Positions 33,650-43,707 of a DNA stretch of 64,000 nucleotides are shown piece after piece. How positions within the stretch are numbered: position 1 is the first letter of the stretch; every line of letters starts with the position of its first letter. The position numbers were made by a program, and so were the translations under genes. The stretch lies in assembly GCF_036588685.1 (NCBI RefSeq), contig NC_086373.1, positions 51,467,164 through 51,531,163 of the forward strand, given 5' to 3'. The stretch is from Mytilus trossulus (taxonomy: Eukaryota; Mollusca; Bivalvia; Mytilida; Mytilidae). The notes under the pieces were generated by a model. That model had not been told where the DNA came from and did no database searches. It saw only the letters and a program-made list of their open reading frames with translations.

Positions 33650-35130
33650 TAAAATAAGCTTATTTATATTGCTGTTTTTTTCTCAATTTATAACATTTTT
33701 TTTTTATTTTGTGTATTTATAGGTCAGATATCTTGGTTTTTATGATCATCAACAGGTCCTGCAGGTCTATACTGAAGAGGAATTTTAATTGTTAATACTT
33801 TTCTACATAATGTGCTAATTGGATTACTAATGTGAAATGAACTCAACTGTGTGTTTTTCTGGAAAAAGAAATAGAAAAAAATCCTATAAAATTGCTATAA
33901 ACAAAATGGAGTACTATCAAAGAACACAATTGTGTAAAATGTAACAACCTACATTCATATTCACTGATGGATTATGGAGAAATTAAGAAAAATAATAGTG
34001 TCTTTGTCATGTTTGTTGTCGAAATAAACACCTGCTTTATCCATTCATGTACATGGCTCCATCATATCAAATATACAAAGAAGATGTTTGAAGAACATGT
34101 TGCAAAAAATTTATTCAACAAATTGAAGGAAGATGTCTTGTGGATTGAATTATTTATGCACTGAACTGTTATGTAGGGGGTTGAATACACAGCAGCTGTA
34201 ACAGAAGACAAGCTAATTTGACATGAAAAGTGTTTATTTTATTTAACATTCAAATATGAGCACAATATTAATAACATCACAAATGGTATGCTATTCATAG
34301 CGTTTTGCTTATTATTGTATGGTCTTAAACATGCTAAACATTCAGCCTTTTGTTTTTGTATGTTAAATACTCACCATGAAAATTTGTATTACAGTATTAA
34401 AGTTTTAATTATCTTTTGTATCAATAATTCAGTCTAGCAGAAAATATATTAATACTGTTTGTACTGTTATGAGATTTCCATAGAGGAAAAACATTTCCTT
34501 AAGGGAAATTTGATGTTCAGAAATTTCCCTAGAGGAAATTTGAAATACAATGATTTCCTCAGAGGAAATTTGTTGTCTTGAATTTTCCTCCAAGGAAAAG
34601 TGTTTGTCAAAAATTTCCTCACAGGAAAAAGTATTTCCTCCAAGGAAAATTTGAAGCTACAAATTTCCTCACAGGAAAAAGTATTTCCTCAAAGGAAAAT
34701 TTAAAGCTGCAAATTTCCTCGAAGGAAAATTTGAAGCTGCAAATTTCCTCAAAGGAAAAAGAATTTCCTCTAAGGAAAAAGAATTTCCTCTAAGGAAATA
34801 GAATTTCCTCAAAGGAAATAATTATGCAGCAAATTCCCTAAGGGAAATCTTTTTCCCTTGAGGAAAAAACAATTTCCCTTGAGGAAAAATCTTTTTCCTT
34901 CAGGGAAATTTGATTTCCCTTGAGGAAAAGTACTTTTCCTCTGAGGAAATTGTTGAAAAAAGGGGCATAACTTTTTCAACAGTGGTGCTAGAGCCAAATT
35001 TTTTTAGGACAAATATCAGGGAACCAATACCAACCAAGTTATCAACTTTGTTTTGACTAAACTCCAAAAATTAAGGTGACAACTTTTGCACTCAGCGGAA
35101 TTGCAAACTTGTCCCGGAGACTGTTATATA
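33650..35130 (-). repeat. Palindrome-array element, copy 2 (inverted)
   Basis: Reverse complement of 14961-16510. Landmarks read on the minus strand: TATAACAGTCTCCGGGACAA, TGCAATTCCGCTGAGTGC, GTTCAGTG, TCTTCTTTGTATATTTGATA and ACCTATAAATACAC. The array at ~34480-34945 has about 20 palindromes. The 62-codon no-ATG frame (34809-34997) has the same translation as its partner at 15090-15278. Confidence 0.8.
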
Positions 35131-35449
35131 TGCAGAGTTTCAACGGAGGCAATTTCTTGGCATGACATATCTTAATATACATGTAATTCATAAATATGTC
35201 AGAAAAGTATATTTATATTGTTAGTATCAAGTAACGGTCTGTTATTCATTCAAACATCAGAATTATAAGCGACCTGCTAAACACCTTAATTTTGTTGGAA
35301 ATATCTAGTATACATGTGGGCGAGTTTTTTTCGGAGGGGTAAACTTGTATTTTTTTTTAATGAAATCTTAAGTGCCGTGTGAAGATGACCTTGTATTACT
35401 TCTTAAAGATATATATTCTTTGTTGAAAGCCGCACAGTGACATATACTA

Positions 35450-35800
35450 GTTGTTAATGTGTGTGTCATTTTGGTCTCTTGTGGACAGTTGTCTCATAGG
35501 CAATCATACCACATCTCAAGTTCTTTTTTTAGCCTGTAATTCAGTGGTTGTCGTTGGTTTATGTGTTACATACTTGATTTTTGTTCGATTTGTTTATATA
35601 TAAATAAGGCCGTTAGTTTTCTCGTTTGAATTGTTTTACATTGTCTTATCGGGGCTTTTTATAGCTGACTATATGCGGTATGGGCTTTGCTCATTGTTGA
35701 AGGCCGTACGGTGACCTATAGTTGTTAACGTCTGTGTCATTTTGGTCTATTGTGGACAGTTGTCTCATTGGCAATCGTAACACATATTCTTTTATAAAAA
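35450..35800 (+). repeat. Two adjacent partial copies of the dispersed repeat
   Basis: GTGGACAGTTGTCTCATAGG ends one copy at ~35520. A second runs from the AGCCTGTAATTCAGTGGTTG region through AAGGCCGTACGGTGACC to GTTGTCTCATTGGCAATCG near 35778. Confidence 0.8.
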
Positions 35801-35805
35801 GGTTC

Positions 35806-36060
35806 TTGGGGAGGGGTTGGGGTGGGTGGGGATCTGGAAGGCTATGGATATTTTTTAGTTTCTAGTTTTTTGAGAAAAAAATGTAATTTGTTTTTAAGCC
35901 TGAGAAAAAAATGTGTGTTTCACCTTCGGCTGCCACTATATGTTATTATATAATTGAAAGAAGTTTTCGTCTTGTCGCCAAAACATAGATTTTCCCGAAA
36001 AAAGTCCATAGCCAACCACCTACCCCTCCCCCTTTTTAGAAAATCAAAAGAAGTTACTGC
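35806..36060. mobile_element. AGCAACCATTTG-family MITE, diverged
   Basis: G-rich left half with GGCTATGGATA, central CCTTCGGCTGCCACTATATG, and right half CCATAGCC ... CCCCTCCCCC ... AAAATCAAAAGAAGTTACTGC mirror the copy at 8994-9267. Confidence 0.6.
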
Positions 36061-36404
36061 ATATAGAGATAGAAAACATTTAATGAGTGAAATCGTGTAA
36101 GAATATTAAAAAATATTACCTAAAAAAATAAAAAAAAAACAAAAAAAATACTCAAAATATATATTAAAAGGGTAAGGCATATCCATAGCACCTGTAGTTA
36201 TATTTAGGTCAGAAATGCTGAAATGATTCAATCATTTTATATTAAACTCTTATTTTCATTACCAAATATTATTACTGAAAACAGATAACGGCTATGTCAG
36301 TGTAGTACTAATTGACACTTTGACATAATTTAACATAGCTGATTTATAAATATGTATGGCAACATGCCAGAAACTATAAAAATAAAAATATTTTGCTTTG
36401 TGCA

Positions 36405-37090
36405 AAACATCACCTGACATAAACCGTCTGCAAAATCCCGGTTCAATCTACTTACTATGTTATGACGCAGTAAAGTATGGATTTTGACATGAGGCTCTCG
36501 AGAAGGGTTTATATGCTGTTTGACATACATTGTTTATAAAATGTAAAAAAAACATACAGAATTGAGTACAAATAAACTGCAAAATGATGTAATTCGATTA
36601 TGTGTTTTATTCTTATTTAAACCAAGTCTTTGTTAAGTTAAGCTAGACAGAAATGTTGATTTTAACATATGAAATAGTATACACTATGTCGGCCCTCAGA
36701 TAACATAGTTTTTGCACACGAAATTATATCGACATACTACAAGACAAAACACCACGTGACATAATCCGTGTGCAAACTTCTTGATCAATCTAATTACTAT
36801 GTTATGACGCAGTAAAATATAAATATTGACATGAGGCTCTCGAGAAGGGTTTATATGTTGTTCGACATACATCGTAGTAATAAAATGTAAATATGCATTA
36901 AGAAAAAAAATACAAATAAAATATAGAATGATGTAAGTCGAACATATGTTTTTCACTAATTTAAGCGTAGCCTCTGTTATGTTTAGCTAGACATAAAATG
37001 ATGATAATGACATACGACATAACATGCACTGTGTTGAACCTCAAATAAAATAGTTTTGCACACGAAATTTTCTCAGATTGTTATATAAAA
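36405..37090 (+). promoter_or_regulatory. MT-20 (first gene) promoter: two ~340-bp repeats, MRE cores, TATA
   Basis: ACATAAACCG/ACATAATCCG, ATGTTATGACGCAGTAAA and GAGGCTCTCGAGAAGGGTTT occur at 36408-36500 and again ~343 bp later. TGCACAC lies at 36713-36719 and 37057-37063, with an inverted core GTGTGCA at 36768-36774 next to CACGTGAC, an E-box of the USF type. TATATAAA at 37082-37089 is 78 bp before the ATG. Roles are inferred from motifs. Confidence 0.72.
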
Positions 37091-37159
37091 TGGGAATACT
37101 ACTAGAATACAACCATTCTATTTTATATCATTTTAAGCAGAACAACTTCTACGAATAAA

Positions 37160-39330
37160 ATGGCTGGACCTTGTAACTGCATTGCAAGTAAGTAGATTAC
37201 ATAATAGTTTACAATATTTTATAGAAATTTTACATGACATATAATATTTGGTGATTATTGAATAATCAAAGATTTATTCAAAATTGGTGCTTTAATTACT
37301 GCCGGGTAGAGGGGATATTGATATATATTTTTTTGATAATCCAGGATTAAGATTTTTTTTGTTATTAGTATGAAATGTGAGTATTATCCATTAGAAGTTC
37401 ACTTTTTTATTGATTTTGTCCTCTGTTTCGCCTTCCTCACTTATTAGTTACTGATGAACATAATCGAAACTTTTCATTATTCATGGGGAGGCCAGAATGG
37501 TTCTTAAGGACTGTTTCCCATTGTCTTACCAGGGTAGAATATTCATTTTCAAAAGCACTTGGCTCCTTCCGAAAATCAAATGATCGTTCAACTTACCTGG
37601 ATTTTCTTTAATTATTTGCGTGCAATTATCGTTATCTTGAATATCAAGGTACTGCTCAGGCCCGTAGCCAGGAATTTCCAAAAGGGGAGGGGGGGGGGGG
37701 GGTCGTTGGACTCATAAACTCGACTTTAACAGTCACAATTCGAACAGAACATTGACTTTAACAGTGCTTATTTGTTTTCAAGGGGGGTCTTCCCCCTGGC
37801 TACGGGTATGCTGCTAAAGATAATCGAATGTTTGCCATTTATGAAATTTAAGTGAAAGTTTAAAGAATGATTGTGAGTCTCTGAAATCACTTACATTGTT
37901 GTTTTACTTTATGTGTAGCAAACGTGTGTATCTGTGGAACAGGATGCAGCGAGAAATGTTGTCGATGTGGAGACGCCTGTAAATGTGCAAGTGGATGCGG
38001 ATGTTCCGGATGTGCAGTTGTTTGCAGATGTCCAGGTTTGTTCCTATTTACAACTTTTTTGTAAATGTAGATATCCATTTTATTTACATAAAATTGAATT
38101 TTAACATGAAAATTAAATAAGAAGATGTCGTACGTCGTGATACGTGTGTGTTACAAGATCCGAATGGATACAGTATTTGGCCGTATTATAATTTTGATTT
38201 GTTTGCATTTTTTGTACCTATGATATTGTTTCGAAATCGTCCTGATACAAAATATATTTCATTACTTTTGCAAATGTCCTGATTAAGGAAAAAGTGTTGG
38301 CAAGGTTTGAAATATGGGCGTGGGGTGGTCAGGGGCGGATCCAGCTATTTCAAAAAGGGGGGTTTTAACCCAGGACAAAAGGGGGGAGGGTTCCAATTAC
38401 ATATCCCCATTCAAATGCATTGATCGTTCAAAAAAAGGGGGGCAACCCCTGGATCCGCGCCTGGGGGTGGGGTTGTTTTGTTATTGAAAAAAGTCTATTT
38501 TGAATTTCCTTAACTAAAAATCGTTTCAGAAGGAAAGATAAAGAAATAATTTGCTGTATGTTTTTCTCAAATTTATTTAGCCTCTTTTTTTCTTAATTCA
38601 AATCAATACATATGTTCATTTATTTGTATAAAATATACAATGACTCCAACAAAGTATGAAGTATCGGTGCTTAAGGTTTTATTATGTACAAAGTACTTAA
38701 AACTGTCCTTATACACGAAATTAGTATTTGATGCGATTGCACAGCAACACATTTAGCAAAAGCATCGAAAGAAGATTTGTCTTCTATAGTTTGTGCATAG
38801 AAGTATCGTGTTAGAATTTAACAGTTTTGGACTACTTTTCAACATAACGTGATGCCGTATGACCAATTACATAAAACTCCTACAGCGAACAAATGACACG
38901 GAGGCTAGGTCGACAATGAGCAAAACCGATACCGCATAGCAGCCAATGTATAAAAGACCTCGAAATCACAATTAAAAAAATAAATTAAGACTAGAAAACT
39001 AACGGCCTGATTTATGCACAGCACAATAAACAGCATGATTCGCCGTGGTACAACACAATGAGATGATTTCGTTAAGTAAGTTAGTGCGATATTTAGTTAC
39101 ATATAGCTATATATGAGGTATATAAACCAAATTACTTTTTCATAAGAGTTTAATGTGCAATTTGCACAAACATAATTCTTCTTTTAAAAAATATGAACAC
39201 TTTTGGAGATTTCATTTTGAAGGTCTATATTCATATTGATATTTATTATGTTTCAGGTACGTGTGAGTGTGGATGTGATTGTACTGGTCCGACAGACTGC
39301 AAATGTAAACCTGGATGCTCCTGCAATTGA
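37160..39330 (+). CDS. MT-20: Metallothionein MT-20 type, first copy
   Basis: Exons 37160-37187, 37919-38035 and 39257-39330, GT/AG borders, both introns phase 1; 72 residues with 23 Cys. It starts [19 protein letters not shown], contains the adjacent Cys pair KCCRCG typical of MT-20, and ends GCSCN. MT-20 is the mussel form generally regarded as more strongly induced by cadmium (family knowledge). It has two Cys more than typical MT-10. Intron 1 (731 bp) holds a 154-bp MITE; intron 2 (1221 bp) holds a GGATCC MITE and a dispersed-repeat copy. The AATAAA at 39521-39526 is the likely poly(A) signal. The last residue is Asn, where I recall Lys in related proteins. Frame and splice sites are intact. 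Confidence 0.93.
37657..37810. mobile_element. 154-bp MITE in intron 1 of the first MT-20 gene
   Basis: Starts CAGGCCCGTAGCCAGG and ends CCTGGCTACGGGTATG, flanked by CTGCT on both sides (37652-37656, 37811-37815). The paralogous intron of the second MT-20 gene has one uninterrupted CTGCT at 43580-43584, a true empty site. Confidence 0.9.
38330..38463. mobile_element. GGATCC-family MITE in intron 2
   Basis: CAGGGGCGGATCCAGCTATT on the left, CCCCTGGATCCGCGCCTG on the right; absent from the corresponding place in the second MT-20 gene (~47930). Confidence 0.8.
38850..39062 (-). repeat. Dispersed repeat in intron 2; shortened copy at 48320-48420
   Basis: ATGACACGGAGGCTAGGTC, AACCGATACCGCATAGC and AACTAACGGCCTGATTTATG. 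The second MT-20 gene keeps only the first ~100 bp, so the repeat predates the duplication and was then trimmed in one copy. Confidence 0.75.
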
Positions 39331-41955
39331 AACAAAGACAACAACAACGTTAACGTGCATAATCGTTTCATTCTTAGTCTAGTCATTCCTATCATGCATA
39401 CGTACATTTTAATTCGTTAAATTCACTAGTATCAAATACACAACTGTTATAAATCTTTTTTGTTGAAAATATTTATTTTGTATTTAAAATGTTTTTAGTA
39501 CATAAATGTCAATTCAATTTAATAAATGATTGTCGTTTAAACAGCTTTCGTTGATCAGTGCAGGAGTATCTGGTAATCTCAAATATGCAAAAAATATTTG
39601 TAGTAATCACATTATTGAGGTGATCAAGACAGGATTGTTCTCCATACATAGAAGGAAAACAATTTCATCTACTTGCTATACACATTAAATCTTAACATTT
39701 CATTTAAATTATATATAAGGGTACATAATGTATGTAATGTACAGCAAAGCGTAGACACCGGAGCTGTATTTCCATCAGATTGTCGTCAAAAAGTCAAACT
39801 GCTTCGATTGTCTCTAATAGAAAAGGAACGAAAGATACCAGAGGAACAGCCAACTCATAGATTAAAAATAAACTGGAAAAGCCATGGCTAAAAAATAAAG
39901 AGAGAAAAAGCAGACAAATAAAAGTATCTAAGACACACCACAAAAACGAAAGACTAAGCAACATTAACCCAACCAAAAAACTGGGGGTGATCTCAGATGC
40001 TCTGGAAGGTTAAGCAGATCCTAATCCACATGTGGCACTTATGATATTTAGTAGTAGTAAGCTATTCGTGGATGCATGTGGTCATTGTTTACCCCCAGGC
40101 CGGGTTAAGCATTGTTCTGGCTCCTTATTCAAATAAAAGACTTGAAAATTGATATTTGTTGGTCACACCAAGCACGCACCATTCAAAAGTACACATACTT
40201 CTATTCAATTACTAGTATTATGTCAATGCCCAGCTGAATATCATCCAATACTAGCCGTTTGCCGTTCAGCTGATATTAATCAATCAAAAATACACCAATC
40301 ACGCGAAGGTATTTTCATTCCTCAATCGAAGTAGTTCTCTGGATCAAGGAATTGCAATGTGTGTGTGTGTGTGCGACTAGTTCTGAGTACTGTCAAGACT
40401 AGACCAGACGTGTCTCACCACAAAAAAAAACATCGCCTCTTCATTAAAGTATAATTATTCCTTTTACTCTAGTTTTCCCGTCTTTTCTTTTATGTTTGTT
40501 TGTGTTTTTGATTTGTAAATGTTGCACCTAGGGAAACAGATGTCTTACTGATCTTCATTTTAGGTCTCAATGAAAGCTTCGATCGTGTTACAACTGAATA
40601 ATTTAATGAAATATTGTAAGTTGTTCTCACTATGAACTTCTCAATTACATGTTTGAAGAACGCCATTTCTGCTGAAACATAGTAGTGAGTGGCAGAAATT
40701 ACATTCAAGTGATACATGTACAGAGGATTTGTTATTTTAGCCTTTTCATCACCTGTCAAATACAGGTATTCACCAATTAAAAATATGTTATGGGTATTTC
40801 AAAAATTATATTACCCTAGTCTGTTATAGCATATTTAAGTAACATTAATACATACATTTATTTATACTAGTACCCCAATCAAACTGTATTGTAGTGATGA
40901 CTACGTGTGTATAACCAGACATGTACATATAAGGCGATGCTTGTGAAGTGTTTAAAATCGTGAAGATGAATGTGCAACTACAACGATTATTTTTTCAATT
41001 CTCAACTGTCTGCTTTAACTTGTCCCCTCATTTTCATTGGTTCGGTGTAGCTTGGTTGTAATGTTTGTGGCGTACCAGACTAATTATCAGATTAAAAAGA
41101 ATGTATGCCCAATTAGCACAAACCGACACATATAAACTACTGTTATTGAAACATAGTAAGCAAGAACACGTTTAATGTACGAAATTAAGTTTATACTATT
41201 ATAAAAAAAAAAATAACAGCACAAAAAAAAGTTCACACATTTAAAAATAGGGAGGACCAAGCGCATGTGCAGTCATATTGAAGTCTTTGATACTGAAATT
41301 AGAAATATTCCTTTATTTTTTTATGTCAACAATTAAAATAATCGGCTTATTGAAACATTTGAATTAAAACAGTGAGCCACAAGGCTAATGTCAATACCGA
41401 AAAGAGATTACAACTTGTGCTTGATATTAATGTTTGTCAGTTATATTAGTGTAAAATTGAAATTAATCTTTCTTACTATGAAATGTCATTGTGACATAGT
41501 TTTACATATCTCATTCATAAATATGTATGAAAACTTACTAGAAAGAATTAATCTACAATATAAATAGTATAGTATTTATGGTCAGTTTGTGTTCATTCAA
41601 ACACTTAAACGGATGCGATAGATATCATACAGGACATTAAAACACAAAAGTAGAACACAAATGGAAGACAAAAGAGAAAAGCGTGTCTATTTTCTAGTTA
41701 AACTGATTAACTGCGCCAAATTCAAAGCCATCACTCGAAAATAAGACAAAGAACTGATAAAAACACGTTCTCTAAATTCCCTCGGGCTTTTGAGCTTTTG
41801 GTATACATGTATATTGGCGAGTTATTTACGCGAGTGACGAAGTTATTCTTTTTTAAAGTCATATTTAGGTTTTTGATACTAAGCTTATTAGAAATACTCT
41901 CGTATAAATTTATGTTAGGTATCAGTATCAGATCTTCAACTGATTGAACCACTTT
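39331..41955 (+). repeat. Downstream part of MT-20 unit 1, duplicated after unit 2
   Basis: Collinear with 48699-50780, 52318-52480 and 55030-55592. Shared blocks include the 3' UTR, the CAATGCCCAGCTGAATATCA block (40225 and 49910), a (GT)n microsatellite (40362 and 50045) and ATGTATGCCCAATTAGCAC (41101 and 55034). 41660-41950 has no counterpart in the later unit. No gene seen. Confidence 0.85.
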
Positions 41956-42896
41956 ATATTAAACTATTATTCTCATGGCCAATTTAATTAAAGAACAGAT
42001 AGCGGCTCGTACATATTTCAGTGTAGGATCGATATTTTAATCATTCCTATTATCAAATATCATTTTGACATAATTAAACATAACAAATCATAAACATGTA
42101 TACGGCAACGTGCCAGAAAGTATAAAAATAATAATATTTTGATGTTTACAAAACATCACCTGACATAAACCGTGTGCAAAATTCCGGTTCAATCTAATTA
42201 CTATGTCATGACGCAGAAAAATATAGATTTTAACATGAGGCTCTCGAGAAGGGTTTATATGTTGTTCGACGTACATCGTGTTTATAAAATGTATACATAC
42301 ATTAAGAATTGAGTACACATAAAATGTAGAATGATGTAATTCGATGAGATTATATATTTTTATAGTAATTTAAACTAAGTCGTTGTTAAGTTAAGCTATA
42401 CAGAAATATTGATTATGACATATGACGTAATATACACTATGTCGGCCCTCAGATGACATAGTTTTGCACACGAAATGTTTTCATATAATATAGATATCGG
42501 CATAGAGGCAAAACATCACGTGACATAAACCGTGTGCAAAACTCTTGATCAATGTTATTACTATGTTATGACGCAGTTAGATATAAATATGGACATGAGG
42601 CTCTCGGGAAGGGTTTATATGTTGTTCAACTTACATTGTAGTTATTAAATGTAAATATGCCTTAAGGAAAAAAGTACAAATAAAATATAGAATGATATTA
42701 GTCGATCATATGTTTTTCACTAATTTAAGCCTAGTCTCTGTTAAGTTAAGCTAGACTAAAAATGATGATAATGACATACGACATAGTATGTACTATGTTG
42801 AACATCAGATGACATAGTTTTGCACACGAAATTTTCTATGTTGAACCTCAGATGACATAGTTTTGCACACGAAATCTTCTCAGATTGTTATATAAA
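41956..42896 (+). promoter_or_regulatory. MT-20 (second gene) promoter with duplicated proximal MRE
   Basis: Two ~340-bp upstream repeats as in the first gene (GAGGCTCTCGAGAAGGG near 42236 and GAGGCTCTCGGGAAGGG near 42596). TGCACAC lies at 42465-42471, 42821-42827 and 42864-42870; inverted GTGTGCA at 42172-42178 and 42532-42538. A 43-bp tandem duplication (42796-42838, 42839-42881) doubles the proximal core. TATATAAA at 42889-42896. Confidence 0.75.
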
Positions 42897-42965
42897 AATG
42901 GACATACTACCAGAATACAACCATTCTATTTTATATCATTAAGCAGACAAACCTCAACGAATAAA

Positions 42966-43675
42966 ATGGCTGGACCTTGTAACTGCATTGCAAGTAAGTA
43001 CTTTACATATATAAACTATTTTATAGAAATTTTACATAACATATATTATTTGGTAATAATTAAAACAAATAGATGCTATGTATCTTGTGTCTAACAAAAT
43101 GTTAAACAGTAAATTTTGGATAATTGAAAAATTAAAGACTTTAATCAAAATTGGTGCTATAATACCTACCAGTAGAGATATTGATAGATGTGTTATTTTT
43201 GTAATCCAGGATAGAGAATGAATTGTTATCAATATGAAATGTAAGATATTAAAGTATTATGCATAAGTTGTACACTCTTCTATTTATTTTGTCCTGCGTT
43301 CCCTCCCCTGTTACATGCCCGCCTTACTTATTAGTTACTGATAAGTATAAAGGACAACATTGCATTATCCATGGGTAGGGCAGACGGGTAACTAAGGACT
43401 GAATATCTATTTTATATATTGCTATCCACACTAAGTGTTTCCCATTGTCTTACCAAGGTAGAATATTTATTTTCAAAATGCTCATCGCTGGCTCTATCCG
43501 AAAATCAGATATTCATTAAACTTTCTTGGGTTTTGTTGATTTATTTCATGCAATTATTATAATCTTGAATATCAAGGTACTGCTAAAGATAATCCAATGT
43601 TTGCCATTTATTATACGACCGCAAATTTTGAAAAAATTTTCGTTGTATATTGCTATCACGTTCGCGTCGTCGTCT

Positions 43676-43707
<32 letters not shown>

